64,000 bases of DNA from Oceanicaulis sp052055585. Lineage in GTDB: Bacteria; Pseudomonadota; Alphaproteobacteria; Caulobacterales; Maricaulaceae. Numbering within the stretch: position 1 is the stretch's first letter; every line of letters starts with the position of its first letter. The notes under the pieces were generated by a model. That model was not told where the DNA came from. It saw only the letters and a list, made by a program, of their open reading frames with translations, and did no database searches. This document shows positions 7,734 through 16,567 of this stretch, piece after piece. The stretch covers positions 1,054,001 through 1,118,000 of the forward strand of contig NZ_CP170485.1 of the NCBI RefSeq assembly GCF_052055585.1. The letters run 5' to 3'. A program made the position numbers and the translations under genes.

Positions 7734-7831
7734 GAGCGTTTGACTTTCCACGTCTGGCGTTTCGGCCTCGCATCAGTATATGGACGTTCCTGACGCCTGA
7801 AAAAAGACCTCAACAGACACAGGAGCTGGAG

Positions 7832-9007
7832 ATGGCCCAGATGCGCGCCCCTTATGCCTGCGATCCGGCGAAAAGCCGCGGCCGGCATCATCCCCAGCCT
7901 GAAAGCGCCATGCGCAGCGCCTTCCAGCGTGACCGCGACCGGATCATCCATTCGAGCGCCTTTCGCCGTCTGAAGGAAAAGACCCAGGTTTTCGTGGCCC
8001 ATGAAGGCGACGCCTATCGCACGCGCCTGACCCATTCTCTGGAAGTCTCCCAGATTGCGCGGACGCTGGCGCGGGCGCTGCAGGTGGATGAGGATCTGGC
8101 GGAAGCCAGCGCGCTCGCCCACGATCTCGGCCACCCGCCCTTCGGGCATTCGGGCGAGGACGCCTTGTCTGAATCCATGGTCGATTTCGGCGGCTTTGAT
8201 CACAACGCCCAGACCCTGCGCGTGGTCACCAAGCTGGAGACCCGCTATCCCGAGTTTGAAGGCCTGAACCTTGCCTGGGAAACGCTTGAGGGCGTGGTCA
8301 AACATAATGGCCCGCTGATGAAGGCGGGCGATGACCCGAAGGTTTTGCCCTGGGGCTTCCGCGCCTATCCGGGCTGGCAGGCGCTGGAGCTTCACACCCA
8401 TGCGGGCATCGAGGGTCAGATCGCGGCCTTGTCCGATGATATCGCCTACAACAATCACGACATTGATGATGGCTTGCGCTCGGGCATTCTGAAGATCGAG
8501 CAGCTCATGGACCTGCCGTTGGTCGGGGATGTCTTCCGCCGTTGCCGGACGCGCTATCCGGATATTTCCGAGAACATCCTGATCCATGAAGCCGTGCGCG
8601 AAATGATCGGCCTTATGGTGGCGGACGTTCTGGACGAGACGCGCCAACGCCTGAAAGAGAGCGGAGCGGACAGCCCTGAGGCGGTGCGCGCACTGGATCG
8701 TCCCATGGTGTCCTTCTCGGACGGGATGACCGAAAGCCTCGCTGCCGTGCGGCGCTTCCTCTATGCGAACATGTATCTGCATTACAAGGTCAAGCGCATG
8801 AAGGAAAAGGGCAAAATGGTGGTTCGGGACCTGTTCTCGGCCTTCCTGTCCGACCCCATGCTGCTGCCGACCGGGCTGCAACGCGAAGCCGGCGGAGCCG
8901 GGGAGGAGGCCACGGCGCGCGTGGTGTGCGACTACATCGCCGGCATGACGGATCGGTACGCCATCGAGGAGCACCGCAAGCTGTTCCATGTGGAAGGCTG
9001 GGGCTGA
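7832..9007 (+). CDS. dgt: Deoxyguanosinetriphosphate triphosphohydrolase-like protein
   Basis: A 391-residue HD-superfamily dNTP triphosphohydrolase that splits dNTPs to deoxynucleoside and triphosphate, tuning dNTP pools. The HD metal ligands are visible: H68 in TRLTHSLEVSQIA, H97-D98 in ALAHDLGHPPFGH, and a later Asp in SDDIAYNNHDIDDG. FRRLKEKTQVF (44-54) is the family N-terminal signature. AGGAG precedes the ATG. In relatives argS follows dgt; here the next gene is the SPOR protein 120 bp away. Confidence 0.95.
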   Translation: MAQMRAPYACDPAKSRGRHHPQPESAMRSAFQRDRDRIIHSSAFRRLKEKTQVFVAHEGDAYRTRLTHSLEVSQIARTLARALQVDEDLAEASALAHDLGHPPFGHSGEDALSESMVDFGGFDHNAQTLRVVTKLETRYPEFEGLNLAWETLEGVVKHNGPLMKAGDDPKVLPWGFRAYPGWQALELHTHAGIEGQIAALSDDIAYNNHDIDDGLRSGILKIEQLMDLPLVGDVFRRCRTRYPDISENILIHEAVREMIGLMVADVLDETRQRLKESGADSPEAVRALDRPMVSFSDGMTESLAAVRRFLYANMYLHYKVKRMKEKGKMVVRDLFSAFLSDPMLLPTGLQREAGGAGEEATARVVCDYIAGMTDRYAIEEHRKLFHVEGWG

Positions 9008-9127
9008 GCCGAGCCCGGCTGTGGAAAATCATTTCAGGCAGGGCGACTCACGCTCATCGCTCTTGCTATGGTCTGGCCTGCCATAGATCGCCGAATCACG
9101 GCGACGCTCTCCGGTGTGGGACGTGAC

Positions 9128-9961
9128 ATGACCGACGACGACACCCGTTACGGGGCCTATGCCCCGCCGCCTGACGAATACGACACTTATGACGCGCGTG
9201 AAGAGGAACAGGACCGCCGCGGCTGGCTGTTCCTGGGCGCATCCGCGGTTGTCTTCGTGCTGTTCGTAGCGGTCGTTTACAACACCTTCCAGCTGGGCGT
9301 GCGCGAACGCGGCGAGAACCCGGTAATCACCGCCGACGCCGAACCCTATCGCGTGGCGCCGGAAGATCCGGGCGGTTATGAAGCGCCGGATCAGGATCTC
9401 TCCGCCTATGAGCTGCGCGAAAGCGGCGAGGGCGAGGCCGAGCTTGAAACCCCGCCGGCGCGGACCGTTTCCGAAGAGCCGGTGGTTCAGCAACCGGCGC
9501 CGCAAGACGATCAGCTGCCCGCGCTGCAGGTGGAAACCGCCAGCGCGGATGCCCTGGATGACCGCACGCCCGCGACGCCTGAACCTGCAGCGGTCGAGCC
9601 GGAACCGGAACCCGAGCCGGTGCGTACAGAGCCTGCGCGTCCCGATCCTGCGCCGACGCAGCCTGCGCCCGCGCAGACCCGGCCTCAAACCCAGCCGACC
9701 CGCCAGGTCGAGGGCGCCTATGTGGCCCAGATTGGCGCTTTCCGCTCGGTTGAAGATGCGGAAGCGGGCTGGGTGGCGTTCACCAGCCGTTTCTCGGATC
9801 TCGCCATGGGCCATGCGCCCGATATCCAGCGCGCAGACCTTGGTGATCGCGGCGTGTTCCATCGCTTGCGGGTCGCCGCCTTCGCCACGCGTGAAGACGC
9901 AGCGAACTTCTGTGCGTCCCTGGATGCGCGGGGGCAAGCCTGTCTGGTGGCGCGCCGATGA
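9128..9961 (+). CDS. SPOR-domain inner-membrane protein
   Basis: A 277-residue single-pass protein. It has an acidic, Tyr-rich cytoplasmic N-terminus (1-30), one membrane helix (about 33-52), a long Pro/Glu-rich periplasmic linker, and a C-terminal SPOR domain (about 195-277). The SPOR domain starts with GAYVAQIGAFRS and contains RLRVAAFATREDAANFC. SPOR domains bind denuded glycan strands at the septum, so a role in division-site peptidoglycan is likely. I used the ATG at 9128, behind GGGACG; an upstream in-frame ATG adds 20 residues. Its stop overlaps nagZ by 4 bases, coupling the two. Confidence 0.9.
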   Translation: MTDDDTRYGAYAPPPDEYDTYDAREEEQDRRGWLFLGASAVVFVLFVAVVYNTFQLGVRERGENPVITADAEPYRVAPEDPGGYEAPDQDLSAYELRESGEGEAELETPPARTVSEEPVVQQPAPQDDQLPALQVETASADALDDRTPATPEPAAVEPEPEPEPVRTEPARPDPAPTQPAPAQTRPQTQPTRQVEGAYVAQIGAFRSVEDAEAGWVAFTSRFSDLAMGHAPDIQRADLGDRGVFHRLRVAAFATREDAANFCASLDARGQACLVARR

Positions 9962-10986
9962 GCGTGAGTGCTGCGCTTTACGGGCTGGAGGGGGAGACCC
10001 TGACGCCGGACGAGAAGGCCTTTTTCCGGGATGCCGATCCCTGGGGCTTCATCCTGTTTGCGCGCAATGTGGATACGCCCAAGCAGGTGCGTCGTCTGAC
10101 GGGCGCTTTGCGAGAGGCCGTGGGCCGGGAAGCGCCGGTCTTCATCGATCAGGAAGGCGGCCGGGTGCAACGCCTGCGTCCGCCCCATTGGCGCGCTGCG
10201 CCGCCGGCGCGCATCTTCGGCCAACTCTATGATCGCGAGCCGGAGCTGGCGCTGGAAGCGGTGAAACTGAACCACCAGCTTCTGGGTCATGAACTGATTG
10301 ATCTCGGCATCGATGTCGACTTCGCCCCCTGTGCGGACCTGTCAGTGCCCGGCGCCCATGACGTGATCGGCGATCGCGCCTTCCACACCGAGCCTCAGCC
10401 CATTGCGCAGATGAGCACGGCGGCGCTTGAAGGACTGCTCGATCAGGGCGTTCTGGGCGTCATCAAGCATTTGCCCGGCCATGGCCGGGCGGCTGCGGAC
10501 AGCCATCTCGAGCTGCCGGTCGTCACCACCGACGCCGAGACGCTCTACACGCGCGATTTTGAAGCCTTCAAGGGCATCAAGGGCGCTCTGATGGCGATGA
10601 CCGCCCATGTGGTCTACGCCGCCATCGACAGCGAACACACCGCCACCCAGTCACGCGATGTCATTGATGGCGTGATCCGGGGCGAGATCGGCTTTGACGG
10701 CCTTCTTATGACCGATGATCTGTCCATGCAGGCGCTGGAAGGCTCTTTGCGCCATCGCGGCGAGCGGGCGCTGGCGGCGGGGTGCGAGCTCCTCATGCAT
10801 TGTAATGGCAAGATGGATGAGATGGTTGAGGTCGCCCATGCCGCGCCTGACCTGTCTGGCAGGGCGCGAGAGCGTGCGGGCGTGGCGCTGGATGCGCGGC
10901 ATAGCCCGAATGTGTTTGATCCCGTTGATGCGATTGAGCGTCTCAGGGTGCTGTTTGAAGATGGGGGCGTGCCGCTGACGTCATGA
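9958..10986 (+). CDS. nagZ: Beta-N-acetylglucosaminidase
   Basis: A 342-residue GH3 family NagZ that removes GlcNAc from anhydro-muropeptides in cytosolic cell-wall recycling. The diagnostic loop KHLPGHGRAAADSHLELP spans 170-187, with the His/Asp pair acting as acid/base. The catalytic nucleophile is Asp253 in MTDDLSMQ. DQEGGRVQRL (64-73) is also conserved. No signal peptide is present, as expected for a cytosolic enzyme. The ATG overlaps the SPOR gene stop, and its own stop overlaps the scpA start by 4 bases, so SPOR-nagZ-scpA-scpB is one transcript. Confidence 0.96.
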   Translation: MSVSAALYGLEGETLTPDEKAFFRDADPWGFILFARNVDTPKQVRRLTGALREAVGREAPVFIDQEGGRVQRLRPPHWRAAPPARIFGQLYDREPELALEAVKLNHQLLGHELIDLGIDVDFAPCADLSVPGAHDVIGDRAFHTEPQPIAQMSTAALEGLLDQGVLGVIKHLPGHGRAAADSHLELPVVTTDAETLYTRDFEAFKGIKGALMAMTAHVVYAAIDSEHTATQSRDVIDGVIRGEIGFDGLLMTDDLSMQALEGSLRHRGERALAAGCELLMHCNGKMDEMVEVAHAAPDLSGRARERAGVALDARHSPNVFDPVDAIERLRVLFEDGGVPLTS

Positions 10987-11831
10987 CCGACCTGTTTGAC
11001 GGTTTCGAGGAGGATGATGATTTCTCCGCCGCCAAGGAGGCCGGCGCGACCGAAGCGCTGATTCTGGATATCGGGGGCTGGGAAGGCCCGCTGCACCTGC
11101 TTCTGGCGCTGGCGCGCAAGAACAAGGTGGATCTCGCCGTCATTTCGATGGTCGAGCTGGCGGACCAGTATCTTGTCTTTATCGACAAGGCCCGCACCCA
11201 CCGGCTCGACATCGCGGCGGAATATCTCGTGATGGCGGCCTGGCTGACCTATCTCAAATCGCGCCTGTTGCTGCCCAAGCCGCGTCCGGATGATGACGAG
11301 CCCGAGCCCGAGGTGATGGCGGCCGCGCTGGCTTTCCGTTTGAGCCGTCTTGAGGCGATGCGGGCGGCGGGGGATGCGCTGTTTGCACGGGCGCTCAAGG
11401 GACGGGACGTCTTTACGCGGGGCGCCCCTGAAGGCGTGCGCTCGATCCGGACGCCGCTTTATGAAGCCGAGCTCTACGATCTTCTCAAGGCCTATGCCTT
11501 GCGGCGCGAGCGCCAGTCCTTTGCAACCTATCAGCCCAAATCGCCCAATGTTTACAGCCTGGAACATGCCCGCAAGCGCCTGACCGGCGTGGCCCGGACG
11601 TTGTCCGGCTGGGCGCGGCTTGATGAGCTTCTGCCGGATGAGGACGAGCTGGGGTATGACGCGCCGAGCCAGGATTCGGTGCTGGCCTCCTCGCTTCTGG
11701 CCGCGCTTGAGATCACCAAGCATGGCGAGGTGCGCCTGCGTCAGGATGAGACCTATGCGCCGATCTGGATGCGCCGCGTTGCTGAAGCGGCCGGCCTGAC
11801 AGAAGCCGGGGAGGGCGCCGATCATGGCTGA
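10983..11831 (+). CDS. scpA: Segregation and condensation protein A
   Basis: A 282-residue ScpA, the kleisin subunit that bridges the SMC heads in the SMC-ScpA-ScpB condensin. The N-terminal domain holds GWEGPLHLLLALARKNKVDLA (35-55) and the helix AAEYLVMAAWLTYLKSRLLLP. The C-terminal winged helix binds the opposite SMC head. It overlaps nagZ by 4 bases and scpB by 8 bases. No smc gene is in the window. Confidence 0.95.
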   Translation: MTDLFDGFEEDDDFSAAKEAGATEALILDIGGWEGPLHLLLALARKNKVDLAVISMVELADQYLVFIDKARTHRLDIAAEYLVMAAWLTYLKSRLLLPKPRPDDDEPEPEVMAAALAFRLSRLEAMRAAGDALFARALKGRDVFTRGAPEGVRSIRTPLYEAELYDLLKAYALRRERQSFATYQPKSPNVYSLEHARKRLTGVARTLSGWARLDELLPDEDELGYDAPSQDSVLASSLLAALEITKHGEVRLRQDETYAPIWMRRVAEAAGLTEAGEGADHG

Positions 11832-12588
11832 ACGTGACGACGACCCGATCAGTGAAGCGATCAAGGCGTTGCGTGAGCAGGCGCAGGCGACACCGGCAGG
11901 CGATGACGGGCCTCCGGGCGTCCGGCTGGCCATCGATAATGACACGGCCCTCCTGCGTATCGTCGAGGCCTTGCTCTTTGCCGCCTCAGAACCGCTGGAT
12001 CTGGATACCCTGCGGGCGCGCCTGCCCGAGGACACCGATGTGCGCGGGCTGATCAATGCGCTGCAGTCGAAATACGCCGAGGCGGGCGTGAACCTTGTCG
12101 AAGTGGGCGGGCGCTGGCGCTTTCAGACGGCGGATGATCTAAGCTGGCTGTTGCGCACCGAGCGCGAGGAGCCGCGCAAGCTGTCCCAGGCGGCGCTCGA
12201 GACGCTGGCCATCATCGCCTATCACCAGCCGGTGACGCGGGCGGAGATCGAGGAGATTCGCGGCGTCGCCGTCTCCAAGGGCACGCTCGACCAGCTTCTG
12301 GAGATGAAGTGGATCCGCCTGCGCGGGCGTCGCCGCACGCCCGGGCGTCCGGTGACCTATGGCGTGACCGATGCCTTCATGGACTATTTCGGCCTCGCCA
12401 ATCTGTCTGATCTTCCCGGCGTGTCGGACCTGAAGGCGGCGGGCCTGTTGTCGAGTCGCTTGCCGCCCGACTTCTCCATTCCGGCGCCGGGGCAGATCAT
12501 CCCGGACGCGGATGAGGATTTGTTCAGCGAGGATGAAGCCGCCCAGTTCCATATGGACTTCCTGGAAGGGGAAGACCCGGACGCCTGA
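11824..12588 (+). CDS. scpB: Segregation and condensation protein B
   Basis: A 254-residue ScpB with tandem winged-helix domains. LLRIVEALLFAASEPLDLDTL (about 40-60) starts the first, and QAALETLAIIAYHQPVTRAEIEEIRGV is the diagnostic second-domain signature. It dimerises and binds ScpA to regulate SMC. The acidic C-terminal tail after about residue 215 is variable in the family. The gene begins inside the end of scpA. The next gene, tatA, starts 144 bp on, with its own ribosome site. Confidence 0.95.
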   Translation: MAERDDDPISEAIKALREQAQATPAGDDGPPGVRLAIDNDTALLRIVEALLFAASEPLDLDTLRARLPEDTDVRGLINALQSKYAEAGVNLVEVGGRWRFQTADDLSWLLRTEREEPRKLSQAALETLAIIAYHQPVTRAEIEEIRGVAVSKGTLDQLLEMKWIRLRGRRRTPGRPVTYGVTDAFMDYFGLANLSDLPGVSDLKAAGLLSSRLPPDFSIPAPGQIIPDADEDLFSEDEAAQFHMDFLEGEDPDA

Positions 12589-12732
12589 GGCTGTGTCACT
12601 GAAATGTCGAAGCACAGCTGACCGGCTTATTGGACCCGCGCGCGGATATCCTCTAGTGAAGTGAGACCTAAGCGCCCCCGCGCGGCTTGCCGCGCGCAGC
12701 GCATCGGACACCGTTTGCAAGGAGAGCGTCTC

Positions 12733-12975
12733 ATGGGTGCGCATTGGACGGGTATTCTGATCGTCGTCGTGCTGCTCGTGCTGCTGTTTGGCGGCCGCGG
12801 CAAGATTTCCGGGCTGATGGGCGATCTGGCCAAGGGCGTGACGGAGTTCCGCAAGGGGCTGCGTGATACGGGCGATGACGAGAAGTCCACGACCTCTCAA
12901 TCCACCGCCGCGCTGAACGATGGCGCGTCCGAGGATGCGCGCCCCGCCCGCGAGGACGAGCGCACCGGAGGCTAG
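12733..12975 (+). CDS. tatA: Twin-arginine translocase subunit TatA
   Basis: An 80-residue TatA, the small subunit that polymerises to form the Tat export pore. It has a short N-terminal membrane helix (about 5-20), the hinge with FGGRGKI, an amphipathic helix (GLMGDLAKGVTEFRKGL) and a polar acidic tail. The ATG at 12733 is preceded by AAGGAG; an upstream in-frame ATG gives an Arg-rich extension not seen in the family. tatB follows 3 bp later. Confidence 0.93.
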   Translation: MGAHWTGILIVVVLLVLLFGGRGKISGLMGDLAKGVTEFRKGLRDTGDDEKSTTSQSTAALNDGASEDARPAREDERTGG

Positions 12976-12978
12976 GCC

Positions 12979-13398
12979 ATGAACCCGGCCTTTGGTTTTC
13001 AGGAGCTGATCGTCATCGTCATTCTGGCGCTGGTGGTGGTGGGGCCCAAGGACCTGCCATTGATGGTGCGCCGGGTGGGCAAGATGATCGGTCAGATCCG
13101 CGCCACCGCGCGTGAATTCCAGCGCAGTTTTGACGAGCTGGGCCGGGAGGCCGAGCTTGCTGAATTGCGCAAGGAAATCAGTTCTCTGAAGTCCAACAAC
13201 CCGATCAAGGAAATGGAGCGCGATTTCCTGGAGGCGGACCGGGACATGCAACGCGATATGGAAGAGCGTCCGCATCCGCGTATCGCCAAACCCATGTCGG
13301 ATCCCGATCCGCAAGGAACGGATATGCTGATGCCCGATCCGGAAGCGCCGGCCGCCAAGGCGCCCGCCGGTGAAACCGGCAAGCCCGGAGAGGGCTGA
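12979..13398 (+). CDS. tatB: Twin-arginine translocase subunit TatB
   Basis: A 139-residue TatB, which with TatC forms the twin-arginine signal receptor. The N-terminal helix and the conserved elbow VGPKDLPLMVRRVGKM (about 21-36) with its Glu near the membrane (FQELIVIV) separate it from TatA. A long amphipathic helix (37-80) and a disordered Pro/Asp tail follow. Its TGA overlaps the tatC ATG by one base, indicating coupling. Confidence 0.93.
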   Translation: MNPAFGFQELIVIVILALVVVGPKDLPLMVRRVGKMIGQIRATAREFQRSFDELGREAELAELRKEISSLKSNNPIKEMERDFLEADRDMQRDMEERPHPRIAKPMSDPDPQGTDMLMPDPEAPAAKAPAGETGKPGEG

Positions 13399-14201
13399 TG
13401 TCCACCCCTGAACTTGAGCATGATGACGAGGTGGAAGCCTCGCGCGCGCCGCTGATGGCGCATCTGGAAGAACTGCGCGACCGCCTGATCTGGGCGCTGG
13501 GCGCCGTCGTTATCGGCTTTGCGGTCTGCTTCTTCTTTGCCGAGTGGATCTACAATGTGCTGCTGGTGCCGTTCGAGGACGCCGCCCGTCAGGTGCGCGG
13601 CGACGCGCTGGACCTGCAGCTGATCTTCACCGCGCCGCTCGAATTTTTCTTCGTCAAGCTCAAGCTGGCCTTGTTCGGCGCTATCGTGCTGGCCTTCCCG
13701 ATGCTGGCCTATCAGGTGTGGGCCTTTGTGCGGCCCGGGCTCTACAAGAATGAGCGTCTGGCCTTTGCACCCTTCCTGCTGGCGTCACCCGTGCTGTTCG
13801 CGGCGGGCATGGCGTTTGTGTATTACGTGATCCTGCCCTTCGTGATGAGCTTTGCGCTGGGGCAGGAACAGATCGGCCAGGACGGTCGCGCCAGCATCCA
13901 GCTGCTCACGCGCGTTTCTGAATACCTCAACCTTGTCACCACGCTCGCGCTGGCTTTCGGGGTGAGCTTCCAGCTCCCCGTGCTGCTCTCGCTGCTGGGC
14001 AAGGCGGGGATCATCACTTCGGGTGATCTGATCCGGTTCTGGAAGTTCGCGCTGGTGGGCATCGCCGCCTTTGCCGCCTTCGTGACGCCGCCCGATCCCA
14101 TCAGCCAGCTCTTCCTGGGCGCGGCCATGTTCGGGCTGTATGCGCTATCGATCCTGGCGGTGAAGCTGGTGGAGCGCAAACCCGAAGAGGATGAGGGCTA
14201 G
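13398..14201 (+). CDS. tatC: Twin-arginine translocase subunit TatC
   Basis: A 267-residue polytopic TatC. The N-terminal MAHLEELRDRLIWAL motif (residues 15-29) binds the twin-arginine signal. Six membrane helices are evident, with FVRPGLYKNERLAFAPF in the first periplasmic-cytoplasmic turn and the conserved LSLLGKAGIITSGDL region. It is the last gene of tatABC and is followed by a hairpin that also ends the convergent gene. A twin-arginine kelch protein at 42703 is a likely client in this window. Confidence 0.95.
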   Translation: MSTPELEHDDEVEASRAPLMAHLEELRDRLIWALGAVVIGFAVCFFFAEWIYNVLLVPFEDAARQVRGDALDLQLIFTAPLEFFFVKLKLALFGAIVLAFPMLAYQVWAFVRPGLYKNERLAFAPFLLASPVLFAAGMAFVYYVILPFVMSFALGQEQIGQDGRASIQLLTRVSEYLNLVTTLALAFGVSFQLPVLLSLLGKAGIITSGDLIRFWKFALVGIAAFAAFVTPPDPISQLFLGAAMFGLYALSILAVKLVERKPEEDEG

Positions 14202-14211
14202 GCCTTTGGTG

Positions 14212-14230
14212 ACGCCAAATTATTTGGCGT
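14212..14230. terminator. Hairpin between tatC and convergent gene
   Basis: An 8-bp stem (14212-14219 with 14223-14230) with a 3-nt loop follows tatC by 10 bp. The stop codon of the minus-strand gene ending at 14220 lies in the loop. T-runs on either side are poor, so termination efficiency is uncertain. Confidence 0.45.
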
Positions 14231-15116
14231 TATTCGAAACCGGGCTCGCCTCGTCATAGACTTCACACAGCATCAGATAGGCCGCGCGGTCATCACGGGC
14301 TGCGCTTTGCAGTCTGGCGTCACACCGCACGCCGAACTCATCGCCGCGACCAACCGAGCAGACATTGGTGGGCGTTGAGATGGCGAGGCCGTTCGTCTCT
14401 GCGCATTGCCCATAAAGCCGGGTCTCCGCCTCCGCCTTCAGGGCATCAGACGCCACCGTATAGACATTGACCGGCATAGCGTCCGGGCAGTCCGGGCCGG
14501 CGCCGCAGCTGAAATACTGATCGACCTCGAGCCAGCCCTGGAAATAGGCCCGGTTCGGGACGCCGCCATTGCAAAATTCAGGGCGGATATCACACAGGCT
14601 GATGGTCGTGGTCAGCCGGGTCGTCGCCTCACGCCGCTCTTCCGGGCTCCGGGCGAATTCGGGCGGCAGGGTCTGCATGCTGACCAATTGCTCAACCAGC
14701 GTTGCGGTCGGCGGAATCGATCTCAGCGCCTCGACGCTGCGGGTGCAATTGCCCAGACGTTCCAGAACCGCTGGCAGATGGCTGGTGTCATAAGACGCTT
14801 CTTCTTCGGCGATGCGGCTCAGGCTGGTCTGGCTCAGATTCAGATTGTCCAGCGTGCGGACGCCGTCCATTTCCGACAGAAAATGACGCCAGTGTCGCTC
14901 GACGTGCAGCGGGGTCAGGTCTTGAGAGATTTCCAGCCAGCTCTCCTGATTGGGGTAGAGCCAGGATCCGACCGAGGTCCAGGTGACGTAGCACTCATAC
15001 TGATCGAAATGACGCACGCCATTCATGGCGTCCTCACGCCCGCGTTCATACGCTGCGATAAGATCCGGATGCATCTGCGCTGTGAAAAGGGCCGCCGCCG
15101 CGATGAAAGTGTGCAT
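14220..15116 (-). CDS. Hypothetical protein, possibly exported
   Basis: A 298-residue protein I do not recognise. The N-terminus has a short hydrophobic run (residues 4-13) that could be a weak signal peptide, although basic residues are lacking. The mature part is rich in polar residues and has about ten cysteines spread through the second two thirds (for example SLCDIRPEFC and FSCGAGPDC). This suits a disulfide-bonded periplasmic protein. GCGGGAC precedes the ATG. It interrupts the conserved tatC-serS order, so it is probably a lineage-specific insertion. Confidence 0.65.
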   Translation of the reverse strand: MHTFIAAAALFTAQMHPDLIAAYERGREDAMNGVRHFDQYECYVTWTSVGSWLYPNQESWLEISQDLTPLHVERHWRHFLSEMDGVRTLDNLNLSQTSLSRIAEEEASYDTSHLPAVLERLGNCTRSVEALRSIPPTATLVEQLVSMQTLPPEFARSPEERREATTRLTTTISLCDIRPEFCNGGVPNRAYFQGWLEVDQYFSCGAGPDCPDAMPVNVYTVASDALKAEAETRLYGQCAETNGLAISTPTNVCSVGRGDEFGVRCDARLQSAARDDRAAYLMLCEVYDEASPVSNNAK

Positions 15117-15292
15117 GGGTCCCGCCTGCTCTGAACTTGCCTGTCAGGACAGGCTAGCTTCTGGTCTGGATGTTTCAAGGTGAGGCGGGACCTGAAGCGT
15201 TCACGCCGAGCTGAACATCTGGCTGTGGACGTGAACGGCGCGTGCGCGTATCACGCGGGTTCCTTTCACACGTTCGACCTTCGAGTTCTGAC

Positions 15293-16567
15293 ATGCACGA
15301 TATCCGCCTGATCCGCGACGAGCCGGCCGCATTCGACGCCGCCATGGCCCAGCGCGGCCTGGAGCCGCAAGCCCAGCGCCTGATTGATCTGGATGCGCGC
15401 CGCCGCGAGGCGACCACGCGTCTGCAGGAAGTGGAGACCGAGCGGAACTCAAAATCCAAGGAAATCGGCAAGGCGAAAGCCCAGGGCGATGAAGACCGCT
15501 TCAACACCCTGCGCGCCGAGGTCGAGAGCCTGAAATCGGAAATGGAGCGCCTGACCGAAGAAGCGCGAACCGCCGAGGAAGTGCTCAACCAGCATCTGGC
15601 GGCTCTGCCGAACCGTCCCGCCGAGGATGTGCCTGAAGGCGCTGACGAGACCGATAATGAGGAAGTTCGGGGCTGGGGCGAGCCGCGCCAGTTCGACTTT
15701 GACGTCGCTGATCACGTCACCGTGGGCGAGCGTCTGGGGCTGGATTTCGAACGCGCAGCGGCTCTGTCGGGCGCGCGCTTCGCTGTGCTGCAAGGACCGC
15801 TGGCGCGTCTTGAACGCGCACTGGGCCAGTTCATGCTGGACCTGCAGACCACCGAGCACGGCTATCGTGAAACGTCCGTGCCCTACATGGTGCGCGATGA
15901 AGCGCTGTTCGGCACGGGTCAGCTTCCCAAATTTGCTGAAGACCTGTTCCGCACCACCGATGATCGCTGGCTGATCCCGACCGCCGAAGTGCCGCTGACC
16001 AATCTGGTGCGCGATTCGATCCATGCCGAGGACAGCTTCCCGATCCGCATGACGGCGCTGACGCCGTGCTTCCGGTCTGAAGCGGGCTCGGCAGGGCGCG
16101 ATACGCGCGGCCTGATCCGCATGCACCAGTTCCTGAAGGTCGAGCTTGTCTCGATCACCACGCCCGAGCAGTCCGAAGAGGAGCTCGAGCGCATGACCCA
16201 GTGCGCCGAGGAAGTGCTGCGCCGTCTGGAGCTGCCCTATCGCGTCATGAAGCTGTGCACGGGCGATATGGGTTTCTCGGCCCGCCGCACCTATGACATC
16301 GAAGTCTGGATGCCGAGCCAGGACACCTATCGCGAGATCAGCTCGTGTTCGACTTGCGGCGATTTCCAGGCGCGCCGCATGAATGCGCGCTATCGCAAGG
16401 AGGGCGAGAAGAAGCCGGACTTCCTGCACACGCTGAACGGTTCGGGTCTGGCGGTGGGCCGCGCGCTCGTCGCGATCCTTGAGAACCACCAGCAGGCGGA
16501 CGGTTCGGTCTACATCCCCGAAGCGCTGCGTCCGTATATGGGCGGGATCGAGGCGATCCAGCCGTGA
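15293..16567 (+). CDS. serS: Seryl-tRNA synthetase
   Basis: A 424-residue class IIa seryl-tRNA synthetase. The N-terminal antiparallel coiled coil (about 28-100), which binds the long variable arm of tRNA-Ser, is clear. Motif 2 reads CFRSEAGSAGRDTRGL followed by MHQF, and motif 3 is GSGLAVGRALVAILEN near the C-terminus. The length matches bacterial SerRS when it starts at the ATG at 15293, MHDIRLIR; a longer in-frame start adds 17 unrelated residues. Its TGA overlaps the GTG start of surE by 4 bases. Confidence 0.96.
   Translation: MHDIRLIRDEPAAFDAAMAQRGLEPQAQRLIDLDARRREATTRLQEVETERNSKSKEIGKAKAQGDEDRFNTLRAEVESLKSEMERLTEEARTAEEVLNQHLAALPNRPAEDVPEGADETDNEEVRGWGEPRQFDFDVADHVTVGERLGLDFERAAALSGARFAVLQGPLARLERALGQFMLDLQTTEHGYRETSVPYMVRDEALFGTGQLPKFAEDLFRTTDDRWLIPTAEVPLTNLVRDSIHAEDSFPIRMTALTPCFRSEAGSAGRDTRGLIRMHQFLKVELVSITTPEQSEEELERMTQCAEEVLRRLELPYRVMKLCTGDMGFSARRTYDIEVWMPSQDTYREISSCSTCGDFQARRMNARYRKEGEKKPDFLHTLNGSGLAVGRALVAILENHQQADGSVYIPEALRPYMGGIEAIQP

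Noticed and set aside
10614..12056. 480-residue open frame antisense to nagZ-scpA-scpB
   Set aside because: It crosses three coupled genes on the other strand and has no motif of its own.
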